64,000 bases of DNA. Origin: 1-14-2-50-31-20 sp964617555 (GTDB taxonomy: Bacteria > Bacteroidota > Ignavibacteria > Ignavibacteriales > Melioribacteraceae). The stretch lies in NCBI GenBank assembly GCA_964617555.1, contig CAZTYP010000033.1, positions 10,231 to 74,230 of the forward strand, in the 5' to 3' direction. The stretch's first letter is position 1; the number at the start of each line of letters is the position of its first letter. This document shows positions 26,518-36,800 of this stretch, piece by piece. The position numbers and the translations under genes are program-made. A model generated the notes under the pieces. It was not told the DNA's origin, did not search any database, and was given only the letters and a program-made list of their open reading frames with translations.

Positions 26518-27348
26518 TTACCGCACAATTTTAATCCTTTTTTTTGTAGCCGTATATGCAACAAAGACCCCAAGAGCATCATTGTTCCAGTTGGTAACAG
26601 GATTAGCGGGGGCAACCGAGCCTGTTGTCGGTCTACCTGAAGATGCCGAGGCGTTTACACTTGTTGCTGTTTTATAAAAATAATATGCCGCCTCATCTAT
26701 AGACATCAACTCTACCGTTATGATATCACCAAGTTTTATTTTGCTTATTTCCGTATCAACTAAAATTTTAAAATCTATATAGTTTCCGTCCATTAATTTG
26801 TCTCTGTAAAGAGTAAAACCCGTTAATGGAAAACCGTTTCTGTAGAGTTTGAATCTGCAATAATTTTTAACTCCGGGTTCATCTTGAAAATATGCATGAA
26901 TAAAATAATTACCCAACCCTTCTTCGTGCGGCTTACTTGGTGCTTTTTCAAGAGAAAGAGAATCGAGTATAACATAATTAGGCATTTGGGATATTGCTTT
27001 ATATTCTGTTTTCTCGGCAACTATTTTCATAAAATACTTATGTCCCGGCTTATCTATGTTTGTATTATTACATATATATATTCCGGGAGAAGTTTCATGA
27101 AAAGAATATTTGTTTCCTATATCATCATTAACGGAAACTATTGCATTTCGTATCGGAGTATAATTACCGGGCTTATAAAAATCCGTTGTATTTGTAATCT
27201 TTACAATTCCTTCTTGCGAAATTTGTGCATCAATAACTATTTTTGGTGCCGACGAATTAAGGTCTACATCAATAACATCTTCACAGCTGTTCAATAAAAA
27301 CAGAAGAAATAAAACAACAAAAATTTTAGTAAAAATATCAATATTCAT
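26518..27348 (-). CDS. DUF4249 lipoprotein paired with a TonB receptor
   Basis: 276 residues with a lipobox ending LLNSC22. The start CEDVIDVDLNSSAPKIVIDA is the DUF4249 hallmark, followed by beta-rich domains with IVSVNDD and PGHKYFMKI. DUF4249 lipoproteins are almost always encoded directly after a TonB-dependent receptor with a carboxypeptidase-like domain; that is the case here (8-bp gap to the upstream receptor). They probably form a surface complex, analogous to SusD with SusC. The ligand is unknown. Confidence 0.88.
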   Translation of the reverse strand: MNIDIFTKIFVVLFLLFLLNSCEDVIDVDLNSSAPKIVIDAQISQEGIVKITNTTDFYKPGNYTPIRNAIVSVNDDIGNKYSFHETSPGIYICNNTNIDKPGHKYFMKIVAEKTEYKAISQMPNYVILDSLSLEKAPSKPHEEGLGNYFIHAYFQDEPGVKNYCRFKLYRNGFPLTGFTLYRDKLMDGNYIDFKILVDTEISKIKLGDIITVELMSIDEAAYYFYKTATSVNASASSGRPTTGSVAPANPVTNWNNDALGVFVAYTATKKRIKIVR

Positions 27349-27356
27349 TATATCAC

Positions 27357-29669
27357 CTAAAAACTAAAATTAAATGTTACCGACGGAACAACTCCGAACA
27401 GGGCTAATCGAACAGCTTCTGTATTTTTTGGATTTGTTCGGTTTTCTTTAAATTTAATTGTGTAAGCATTTTTCCGATTATATGCATTATAAAGGGAAAA
27501 AGTTAAACTCATTTCGGTATTTTCGTTTTTTTTCAAAATCATTGTAACACCAAGATCCAAACGATGATAATCAGGCATTCTGTGTCCGTTCCTTTCCGTA
27601 TAAAGATTTAATGTGTTTCCGTCAACAATATATTTTCCGCTTGGAAACGTAACAGCATCACCGGTATAATAAATCCAATTTGCCGAAAAAGTCCACCACT
27701 TATTTAATTTGTAAATTGCCGTCAATGATAAGTCGTGTCTTCTGTCCTGCCTTGCGGGAAAGGGTTTTCCGTTATTAATTTCCGGAAATTCTCTTTCGGT
27801 TTTAGAGAGTGTATAGCTTAGCCATCCGGTAAGCTTTCCAAATTTCTTTTTTAAATAAAATTCAAGGCCGAACGCTTTTCCTTTACCAAAAACGAGTTGC
27901 GATTCAATATATTCGTTAAAAAGCAAATCCGCTCCGTTTTCATATTCAACTTGGTTGTATAATTTTTTATAATACGTTTCAACGGAAAACTCATATTGAT
28001 TATCAAAAAAATTTTTAAAATATCCAATGCTAATTTGGTCAGCCATTTCCGGAACCACAATATCCGTGGTTGGCAGCCATACATCCATTGGCGTAGAGGT
28101 TGTTGATGTTGACAGCAAATGAATGTATTGATAATTCCGAGAATATCCTCCCTTAAAAGAACTTGTTTTATCAAGCAAAAAAGTAACGGATAAACGTGGT
28201 TCAAGACCACTATACTCGGTTATTATTTCATTTTTATCATACTTTTTTGAACCAATCGGTTTATTGTTTTTAGTATATGTATAAACCGTTCCCGGCCCTA
28301 TATTTAAGTATGCGGAATATCTAAATCCGTAATTTATTTTTATTCTATATGTTAAATTCAACTCATGCAAACAATATGCCGCAAGCTCAATACCGTATTT
28401 ATTTTCCGCTTTATAAGAATTTACAATTGAACCGGAACTTTCTACCCTGCCCGGAAGAAACGTGTGATAATATCCTATAAAACCGAAACTAAATCTATTT
28501 TTCGAATCATAAAAATATTGGAAATCAGTTTTGAGGTTTATATCTTTTATACCCGATTTGATATCAAAATTATACTCCTTATCAAGAATGGAAACAGTAT
28601 AATCATAATCGCTAAATATCAACGAGGTATTTAAAAAAAGTTTTTCGCTAAAAAGATGATTCCATCTTAAAGTTCCGGCAATATTACCCCAATCAAATCC
28701 GAATTCGTTTTTTAGTCCGAGAACATCTCTTCCCAAATAACCGGAAAAATATATTTTGTTGTTATTGTTCACCGAATAATTTGCTTTAATATTAAAATCG
28801 TAAAAATATATTTTGGAATCTTTTATAGTGGGGTCATTAGCAAGGGGGAGAAAAATATCGGCATATGTTCTTCTGCCGGTAATTAAAAACGAACCTTTGT
28901 TTTTAACAATTGGTCCTTCAACCGAAAGCCGCGAAGAGATTAATCCTATTCCGCCTTTTATATGAAACGATTTATTGTTTCCTTCTTTCATTTTTATATC
29001 AAGCACGGACGAAATTCTACCTCCGTACTCTGCAGACATATTTCCTTTAATCATTTTCGCATTTTTTATTGCATCTGAATTAAATACTGAAAAAAAACCG
29101 AAAAGGTGGGACGGATTATAAACCGTTGCTTCATCAAGCAAAATAAGGTTTTGGTCAATGTTGCCGCCTCTAACAAAAAAGCCGCTGTTACCGTCTCCCG
29201 CTTGGCTAATTCCGGGCAAAAGCTGCATTGTTTTAATAATATCGGCTTCTCCGAGTATTACCGGCACAGGCTCTATTTCCTTGGGAATTATTTCAAGCGC
29301 ACCTATTTCCGTTGATTTTACATTGTAATCTTCTCTTTTTTCTTTTACGATTACTTCATTTATTTTATACGAATACGGTTTTAATTCCACATCAAGTTTA
29401 ACGGATTTATTAAGATTTATTTTTGATGTATAATTTTCATAGCCGGTATAGCTGTATTTTATTGTGTATTTACCTTTAGGCAAGGTGATTGAATAAAATC
29501 CGTATTGGTTACTTATTGTTCCTGTTTCCGTTTCAAGAATATAGATATTTGCACTTATTAATCTTTCTCCTGTTTCGGAGTCGGAAATAAAACCGCTTAT
29601 TGTTGATGTTTGCCCAAAGAGAATTACCGGTAATAAAAGGATGATAAATATAATTTTAATTTTATCCAT
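27357..29669 (-). CDS. TonB-dependent outer-membrane receptor with carboxypeptidase-like domain
   Basis: 770 residues. Signal peptide (1-19, ending LFG), a CarboxypepD_reg-like domain (about 21-100, SGFISDSETGERLISANIYI), a plug domain with LLPGISQAGDGNSGFFVRGG and GNMSAEYGGRISSVLDI, and a 22-strand-type barrel ending in aromatic F (VTFNFSF). It imports an unknown ligand across the outer membrane with TonB energy. The plug has the GNSGFFVRGG sequence typical of the DUF4249-associated type. It is the first gene of the pair with DUF4249. No TonB or substrate-degrading gene is adjacent. Confidence 0.92.
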   Translation of the reverse strand: MDKIKIIFIILLLPVILFGQTSTISGFISDSETGERLISANIYILETETGTISNQYGFYSITLPKGKYTIKYSYTGYENYTSKINLNKSVKLDVELKPYSYKINEVIVKEKREDYNVKSTEIGALEIIPKEIEPVPVILGEADIIKTMQLLPGISQAGDGNSGFFVRGGNIDQNLILLDEATVYNPSHLFGFFSVFNSDAIKNAKMIKGNMSAEYGGRISSVLDIKMKEGNNKSFHIKGGIGLISSRLSVEGPIVKNKGSFLITGRRTYADIFLPLANDPTIKDSKIYFYDFNIKANYSVNNNNKIYFSGYLGRDVLGLKNEFGFDWGNIAGTLRWNHLFSEKLFLNTSLIFSDYDYTVSILDKEYNFDIKSGIKDINLKTDFQYFYDSKNRFSFGFIGYYHTFLPGRVESSGSIVNSYKAENKYGIELAAYCLHELNLTYRIKINYGFRYSAYLNIGPGTVYTYTKNNKPIGSKKYDKNEIITEYSGLEPRLSVTFLLDKTSSFKGGYSRNYQYIHLLSTSTTSTPMDVWLPTTDIVVPEMADQISIGYFKNFFDNQYEFSVETYYKKLYNQVEYENGADLLFNEYIESQLVFGKGKAFGLEFYLKKKFGKLTGWLSYTLSKTEREFPEINNGKPFPARQDRRHDLSLTAIYKLNKWWTFSANWIYYTGDAVTFPSGKYIVDGNTLNLYTERNGHRMPDYHRLDLGVTMILKKNENTEMSLTFSLYNAYNRKNAYTIKFKENRTNPKNTEAVRLALFGVVPSVTFNFSF

Positions 29670-29713
29670 TATTGCTGTTCACAGCTAAATTTATTTTATT
29701 TTTTAAAATAAAA

Positions 29714-29755
29714 AAAAGGTTATCCAAAATATTTGTTTTTTCCGGATAACCTTTT
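29714..29755 (-). terminator. Terminator hairpin after the Spy-like lipoprotein gene
   Basis: A perfect 12-bp stem (AAAAGGTTATCC with GGATAACCTTTT) and an 18-nt loop, with a U-run on the minus-strand 3' side. It separates the Spy-like gene from the receptor operon. Confidence 0.8.
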
Positions 29756-29774
29756 AGTAAAAATTTTTTTATTA

Positions 29775-30494
29775 TTAATTTGAATTGTGTTTAATTTCTC
29801 TAAAAAATATTTTCATTAATTCTTCTAATTTATTCATTTGTTCCGGCGTTAATATTTTTTCCAATTCTTTTTTTATTTCCGCTCGCATCTTTTTTATTAG
29901 TTCAAAAACCTCTTTTTTATCATATTTACCTTCTTTAACGGATTTTATTATTTTCATTCTTTTTTCAAATAAGGCTTTTATTTGGGCTTGCTGCTCATTT
30001 GTTAAGTTTAATTCCAAAGTAATTTTTTCAATCCACTTATTAAATCTTTCTTCAAAAAATTCACCGTTTTTAATTTTAGTTATAAGCTCTTCATATTTAG
30101 CTTTTTGTTCGTCGGTTAATATGGAATTTAAAAACGCATGAAAATCTTCGCGTATTTTTTTTCTTAATTCTAATCTTTTTGTTTTATCTTTTATCCATTT
30201 TCTGCCGTTTTTACGAATATTTTCTTTTATTTCTTTTTTTTGTTTTTCAATGAAATTCTTTAACAATGCAATTTGATTTTCAGTTAATTGAAGGTATTCG
30301 GTAAGTCTGCTAAAACGTGTTGTAATATCGGATGTAAGTTCGTTTACATCTTTGTTTAATGTTGCTTCGTCGGTAACGGGATTTGTAATTACATTTTCGT
30401 TCTTTTCGCTACACGAAATAAAAAGAACTACGGATAAAAGAAGTGATGTTGTTAGTATAAACAAACTTTGCAAATTAGGATTTTTCTTTTTCAT
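29775..30494 (-). CDS. Spy/CpxP-like LTxxQ lipoprotein
   Basis: 239 residues, lipobox ending FISC28, then an all-helical, lysine/glutamate-rich body. Four LT(E/D/N/P)xQ motifs (LTENQIALL, LTDEQKAKY, LTNEQQAQI, LTPEQMNKL) mark the Spy/CpxP family, here in two tandem halves. Spy-like proteins act as ATP-free periplasmic chaperones or metal/stress sensors. The lipid anchor and duplicated form differ from soluble Spy. A strong AAGGAGG Shine-Dalgarno lies upstream. Stress regulation is an inference from the family. Confidence 0.8.
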   Translation of the reverse strand: MKKKNPNLQSLFILTTSLLLSVVLFISCSEKNENVITNPVTDEATLNKDVNELTSDITTRFSRLTEYLQLTENQIALLKNFIEKQKKEIKENIRKNGRKWIKDKTKRLELRKKIREDFHAFLNSILTDEQKAKYEELITKIKNGEFFEERFNKWIEKITLELNLTNEQQAQIKALFEKRMKIIKSVKEGKYDKKEVFELIKKMRAEIKKELEKILTPEQMNKLEELMKIFFREIKHNSN

Positions 30495-30572
30495 TTTTAA
30501 TCCTCCTTATTATAAATAAACTTAATTACATAATTGTGTAATCGTGAATTAGACAAGTAAAGGCGGATAAAG

Positions 30573-30618
30573 GTTTAATTTTTGCGGCTGTATTAATTTT
30601 AATACCGCCGCAAATTAA
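30573..30618 (-). terminator. Large hairpin just after the GT117 stop codon
   Basis: TTTGCGGC/GCCGCAAA (8 bp) encloses a second 7-bp stem (GTATTAA/TTAATAC) with one mismatch between. It begins a few bases after the GT117 stop. No strong U-run follows, so it may serve 3'-end protection as well as termination. Confidence 0.6.
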
Positions 30619-30620
30619 GT

Positions 30621-33509
30621 TTAGTTTTTTGTAGAATCGCTTTCTATTTCTTGTGCTTTTGCAAGGGCTTTATATCTTTCAATTACTCCTTGCAAATTTT
30701 TATCGTTAGGCACTTGATTTGCCAAAATGGTAAAGAGGTCAACAATTTTATTATATTCTTTTTTGTTTTCGTAAATATCACGTAAAATTATATACGGATT
30801 GTATTGGCGTTGAAAATCTCGAGGATTTTCTTTTAATTTTTTAAGCATTATAGGTTCAAGCTCGGCAACCATTTCGTTGTATTGTTTTATTGCTCCCGCC
30901 GAACGATAAAGATTTGAAACATCGTAAAGTAATTCATATCTCATATCAATAACTTTTCGCGGTAGTTTTTCTTCCATTTTGTCAAGTACCTTAATCGCTT
31001 CTTTATTTTGTTCGTTATCCAAATAATAAATTGCAAGACGTAAGAACGAGTTTCTATAGTTTTGTGCAAGTCGTTGATGATTATTATTAAAGAATATTGT
31101 AGAGTCGTTTAAACCTCTGAATTTAAATCCGGGCATATATGTTTTACTGAAATTTTTCGGTTCTTTGAATAATTGTTCTTTCATTAATTTTTCGTTTATG
31201 TAATAAACATTTCTTTTCCCTTTTTTAGGAACAAGACGGAAAGCCATTCCTTCCATTTGAAGATAATCTTCAAGTCCGAGTCTGCTATCGTTTGCACATG
31301 TAACCGCATAATAAATAGGTCGTTCCCAATTAGCCGATTGGATAATATCCAACGCCACCAAATCTTGTACACGTACAACTTTTACATTTCCGAAAGAAAC
31401 CGGATTTTTCATTAACCAGCTTATGCTTCCTTTATTGGTTATCGAAGTATCGGTAATTCCCCATTTGGCAAAAACCGATTGAGGAACAGGAATATGAACA
31501 ACATGCGGTTCCCAGCGCATTGGTGATATTCTATCTATTTCCGTATCTGTTCTGGACATTGCAACTTTTTTGCTTCCGTATGGGGCGGTGTTTTTAAGTT
31601 GTTTAATATACCAAGGTGTATTAAGTAAACTTAAATTGGCAATACGTACATCGCGTCTTACACCTTCAACGTTTTGCAAATACCAAAGCGGAAAAGTATC
31701 GTTATCACCGTTAGTAAATAAAACCGCATCCGGTGCAACTGATTGAAGCAAATTATATGCATAATCCCAAGGCACGTAATTTTTGGATCTATCGTGTGTA
31801 AAATAATTTGTTTGACGCATTGTTACCGGTACGGCAACTATCATTAAAAGCATAACAAATGAAAATACCGGTTTCATCGCTTTCGATTTTTTAAATTGAT
31901 TTGCAATAAAATCCAATATTCCGCGTGCACCTATGGCAATCCAAATGGAATAGACAAAGAATGCCCCGACGTAAAAATAATCTCTTTCCCTCGGTTGCGG
32001 TTGTTGTTGATTTTGATAGAATGCGGTAAGGTAGCCGAGAAAAATAAACATAACCATAAAAACCGATGCCATTTTCCAATCGCGTTTAAAGTGATAAAAG
32101 ATTCCAAACAATCCTATTAAAAAGGGAATTGCAAGCAGTTGTTTTAAATTTACTCCGGAATCTTGTACGGTTGAGTAACGGCCTATGTAATTCCAACCAA
32201 GATAGCGATTAAACATGTGATTCATTTGATAATTCCAAAAGAAATCCAAATCGCTGCTGTAATTTCTGTAAATGCCGCGTTGATGTGCTTCTTGCGAAAA
32301 TCTTCGTTTAAATGTAGGAAAATCTCCGTATTGTTCACGGTTCATATAGTAATGAAATTCCGACATTGTTTTCGGATCGTTTAAGTTTATCGGTGTTTCC
32401 TGGTTAGCTCTAATCATTATCATTGTATAGGAAGAATAACCCAATAAAATAAATAATGCGGATTTTGCAAGAAGGTTTGTTGTTTGTTTGTCGTTTTTTT
32501 GCGACCAGTAAATTAAATACCCTACAACAGCAAAGGTGCCTATAAATACGGTTAAATTCATAACGGTATTATTACCGCTTAATGTATAAATTAACTTTGG
32601 AAGATATTTCACAAATCCCGGATAAACCGAAACAAGAATAATTCCTCCGAAGATAATGGGAAGATAAAAAGAGTTCTTGCGGAAAATCTTTTTCCACATT
32701 GCTCCCATAAAAACAACCCAGAAAAGCCCTATTAATGTAATAAATCGCAAATCGAATGCTTTATACTCAGCCGATGTAGGTGGAGAAGCCGAGGTTTCGG
32801 AAGCCCAAATAATAACAGCAATAATTATTGTTCCGGCAGCTTGCATTAAAAACAAATATAATGTTTCTTTCAATGTTAAATCATCGGTTACATATTTACG
32901 GAAAGCAATAATCATTATAATAGGAACTATTGCCAATATAGACATGAGGTGCACACCTATTGAAACGCCGATGAGATAAGCAATCATTATCAAATATTTT
33001 TCATTATCGGGTTCATCGGCTTTTTCGTTCCAAACTAAAATTAACCAGGTAACAAAGGCAATAAAAAATGTTGACATTGCATAAACTTCCGCCTCAACGG
33101 CATTAAACCAAAATGTATCTGCAAAAGCCAAAGATAAAGCACCAATAGCGGCGGAAACATAAGTACCTACAGCTCCCAACAGTGAATTGTACTGACCTTT
33201 ATTATAATGTTCAATAAGTTTAACCGCAGATAAATAAAGGAAAAGAACAACAAAAGCACTTGATAAAACAGAGATGGTATTAACCCTAAAAGCTATGTTT
33301 TCCGCAAAAGGAATCATAGAAAGAAATCTGCCGAGGATTAAGAAAAAAGGTGTTCCCGGGGGGTGGGGAACCTGTAATCCGTAAGATGAAGCAATAAATT
33401 CACCGCAATCCCAAAATGAAACCGACGGCTGGGCAGTCATAAAATAAGTAACGGCTGCTATAATAAAAACGATAAATGCTGTAATTCTGTGAATGTTTTT
33501 TTGATTCAT
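30621..33509 (-). CDS. GT117 (DUF2723) membrane glycosyltransferase
   Basis: 962 residues. About a dozen membrane helices fill the first half, with the family motif FWDCGEFIASSYGLQVPHPPGTP in residues about 32-55 (a DxE-type pair and HPPGTP), then a periplasmic part and a C-terminal TPR-like helical region (about 830-960). DUF2723 proteins resemble Dpm-type protein O-mannosyltransferases and are thought to transfer a sugar from a lipid donor to exported proteins; they are common in Bacteroidota and Ignavibacteria. A GAGGA site precedes the ATG. Acceptor and sugar are unknown. Confidence 0.9.
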   Translation of the reverse strand: MNQKNIHRITAFIVFIIAAVTYFMTAQPSVSFWDCGEFIASSYGLQVPHPPGTPFFLILGRFLSMIPFAENIAFRVNTISVLSSAFVVLFLYLSAVKLIEHYNKGQYNSLLGAVGTYVSAAIGALSLAFADTFWFNAVEAEVYAMSTFFIAFVTWLILVWNEKADEPDNEKYLIMIAYLIGVSIGVHLMSILAIVPIIMIIAFRKYVTDDLTLKETLYLFLMQAAGTIIIAVIIWASETSASPPTSAEYKAFDLRFITLIGLFWVVFMGAMWKKIFRKNSFYLPIIFGGIILVSVYPGFVKYLPKLIYTLSGNNTVMNLTVFIGTFAVVGYLIYWSQKNDKQTTNLLAKSALFILLGYSSYTMIMIRANQETPINLNDPKTMSEFHYYMNREQYGDFPTFKRRFSQEAHQRGIYRNYSSDLDFFWNYQMNHMFNRYLGWNYIGRYSTVQDSGVNLKQLLAIPFLIGLFGIFYHFKRDWKMASVFMVMFIFLGYLTAFYQNQQQPQPRERDYFYVGAFFVYSIWIAIGARGILDFIANQFKKSKAMKPVFSFVMLLMIVAVPVTMRQTNYFTHDRSKNYVPWDYAYNLLQSVAPDAVLFTNGDNDTFPLWYLQNVEGVRRDVRIANLSLLNTPWYIKQLKNTAPYGSKKVAMSRTDTEIDRISPMRWEPHVVHIPVPQSVFAKWGITDTSITNKGSISWLMKNPVSFGNVKVVRVQDLVALDIIQSANWERPIYYAVTCANDSRLGLEDYLQMEGMAFRLVPKKGKRNVYYINEKLMKEQLFKEPKNFSKTYMPGFKFRGLNDSTIFFNNNHQRLAQNYRNSFLRLAIYYLDNEQNKEAIKVLDKMEEKLPRKVIDMRYELLYDVSNLYRSAGAIKQYNEMVAELEPIMLKKLKENPRDFQRQYNPYIILRDIYENKKEYNKIVDLFTILANQVPNDKNLQGVIERYKALAKAQEIESDSTKN

Positions 33510-33542
33510 TCTTTCCTCGTTAACTCAAATTAAAAATTTTAT

Positions 33543-33761
33543 TTATTTTTTAAAAAGTTCATCCAAACTTTTTTTCTTTCTGTTTACATAGTATTTATCA
33601 TAAAGTTCCTTAAGCTTTGCAAAAGATATTGAATCTAAATCTTCATCATCTTTCTGCCGCTTAACTGTCATTTTAAAAAACTCTTGTTCTTTAGGTGTCA
33701 TTTTTCGTTCGTATCTTTGTAAAGATTCTATATATTTTTTTTGTTCTATATAGCTATGCAT
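33543..33761 (-). CDS. Small helical protein of unknown function
   Basis: 72 residues, charged and mostly helical (EQKKYIESLQRYERKM, then a KKKSLDELFKK tail). No domain recognised. It lies 33 bp upstream of the GT117 gene and 136 bp downstream of Mfd, same strand, so it may be translated from the GT117 transcript. There is no clear Shine-Dalgarno; M21 is an alternative start. It could be a non-coding stretch, hence the low score. Confidence 0.45.
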   Translation of the reverse strand: MHSYIEQKKYIESLQRYERKMTPKEQEFFKMTVKRQKDDEDLDSISFAKLKELYDKYYVNRKKKSLDELFKK

Positions 33762-33897
33762 AGTATTTATTTAATTGATTAATCAAACTTTAAATATACA
33801 AAATGTTTTATTACAATTCCGTTAGGTTAAGGTTTGAAGAAAATATACCGTATTATAATAGCAAAGTTATTATTGGGACTAAGACGTGTTTTTTTTA

Positions 33898-36800
33898 TTA
33901 AAAAATTTGTGATTTTATTTTTTTCAAAAAATCTATTAAATATGTCAACATCTCTTCGGGGGAACGGAATTTGTTTTTAATTTCTATTTTCATAATTTTT
34001 TCTGTCTGTTTAAAATGTATATCTCTTGCATATTCCGAAAGAATATATTCCATAAACTTTTGGAATTTTGTTTCATAAAATTCTTTTCTTTCTGCTTTTG
34101 GCAAAATAACAGAGATCTTATCGCGTAAAATCACTATTCTTTCCATTAAAGTAACAGAAGCATAGAAGCGCAAAACCGCAGTAAGAATAAGACGTTCTAT
34201 AATCGGAGGTATTTTCCCGAATCTGTCAATCATATCTTCTTTTATTTCATCAATATCTTCTGTTTTTATGATGGAAAACATCGCCGTATAATAGCTTAAT
34301 CTATCGGATTGATCGGGCATATATGTTTTAGGTATTCCCAATTCAAAAAATGTATCAATAGTCGGTTCGGAGCGTTCAAGCATTTTCGGAAGTTCTTTAA
34401 ATTCTTCTTTAAATTCCCCTTGTTTTAATTCCTCAACCGCTTCATCCAAAAGTTTTACATACATATCAAACCCGACGGTATTTATAGTTCCGCTCTGCTC
34501 GGTACCTAAAATATTTCCCGCACCTCTAATTTCCAAATCCCGCATGGAAAGATTAAAACCCGCTCCCAAATCAGTATATTCTTCAATAGCTTGCAAACGT
34601 CTTATCGCTTTTTTTGAAATTGATTTTAACGAAGGAACAAGTAGATATGCAAATGCTTGTCTATCGGAACGCCCCACGCGTCCGCGTAATTGATGTAATT
34701 CGGCTAAACCGAATCTATCCGCTCTGTTTATTATTATTGTATTTACATTAGGAATATCAATTCCCGATTCAATGATTTTGGTAGCAATTAACATTTGATA
34801 TTTATTATTCATAAAATCATACAACACTTTTTCCAATTCCGCCGGTTTCATTTGTCCGTGTGCAATTGCAATTTTTAATTCGGGAATATGACGTTGAATA
34901 TATGCGGCTATTTTATCTATAGTTTGAACACGGTCGTGAATAAAATAGACTTGTCCGCCCCTGTTAATTTCCGAAAGTACATATTCTTTTATCTTTGTTA
35001 TATCAAATTTTTGAACGGATGTGTAAATAGGTTGTCTGTTAAGCGGCGGTGTGGAGATTACGGATAAATCCCTTGCCCCAAGCAACGATAAATTTAATGT
35101 GCGTGGAATTGGTGTTGCCGTTAATGTAAGTGTATCTACATTAGCTCTTAAAGAGCGAAGTTTTTCTTTTGCCATTACACCAAAACGATGTTCTTCATCA
35201 ATAATAAGCAAACCCAAATTTTTAAATTTAACGTCTTTTGAAAGAAGTCGATGTGTTCCTATTATAATATCTATTTTTCCGTTAGCCAGTTGTAATAAAA
35301 TTTCTTTTTGAACCGATTGTTTTACAAATCTTGAAAGTACCGCAACTTTTACGGGAAATTGTGCAAGTCTGTCTTTAAAAGTATTAAAATGCTGTTCAGC
35401 AAGAATTGTTGTAGGAACAAGAATACCAACCTGTTTACTATCGCTTACGGCTTTAAATGCGGCACGCACGGCAATTTCGGTTTTTCCGAACCCCACATCC
35501 CCGCAAACCAATCTATCCATGGGATTATTATTTTCCATATCCGATTTTACTTGCTCGGTTACTTTTGATTGGTCTGGCGTATCTTCGTAAAAGAAAGATG
35601 CTTCCAATTCTTTTTGAAAAACCGTATCCGGCGAAAAAGCAAATCCGGGTGTTGATTTACGTTGCGCATATAATTTTATCAAATTACGAGCGGCATCTTT
35701 TATTTTTCCTTTTACCTTCTTCTTTGTATTTTTCCACTCATTTGTTCCAAGTACCGAAAGAGAAGGTTGAACCTCTTTGTTTGAAGAAAATTTTTTAATT
35801 AACGAAAGATAATTTAAGTTAACATATACAATATCATTATTTGCATACAAAAGTTTAATGGATTCTTGTTTAACCAATCCTATTTTTATTGTTTCTAAAC
35901 CAAGATATTTTCCTATTCCGAATTGTTCGTGAACTACATAATCACCTTTTTTAATTGAAGCAAATTCCTTTATTTTTGATTTTTTATATTTATTTTTATT
36001 TATAAACTTTGTTCTATACGGTTTATTGAAAAGCTGATAGTCGGTAAGTAAAACCAATTTATCTTCTTTTGCTATGAACCCTTCTTTAATCGGAAGTTCA
36101 ATTATTTTTATTTTACCTTCTTCTATTAACTCCTTTAATTCGTTTTTATAATCCGAGAGCAAATCGAAAAGACGAGAGCTTTGCAGTTTGTTTTCGGTTG
36201 TAATAACTATTTGATAATTTTTATCGGCGTAGTTATAAAGTAAATCAAAAAGCAAATCAAAATTTGAATTTATTGTTGGTGCTTGAATAACCGGAATATT
36301 AAATCTGGTCTCTTTTTCTATCTCCTTTTCAATTACCCATTTTACATCTTTAGAAAAAAGTTTAGTTTCCGAAATTGAACCGGTGTTTTTCTTTCTCGGT
36401 CCGTCTTGAACTGGTACTTCAGTATATAATTCTTTTTTTAATTCTTCATCAATAATATCAACCGTTTTTTTATCAAGTTTTTTCTCTTCTTCTTCAATAA
36501 ATAACTCATTCAATTCAGTTTGCGAGGCAAAAATAACGGCATTTTTTATATATTCGAAAATATCAGTGTACTCTTTCTCTTTTGTAATTATCTGCGGTGC
36601 AAGTATTACTTTTTCGGTATACCCGGACGAGCGTTGGCTTTCAACATCAAAATATCTGATCGATTCCAAAAAATCACCGTCAAATTCTATTCTGCACGGC
36701 TGTTTTTCACTATATGACCAAAAATCTATAACCGAACCGCGTATTGAAAATTCACCCGGATTTCCTACATATTTATCGGCTTTATATTCAAACAGATCAA

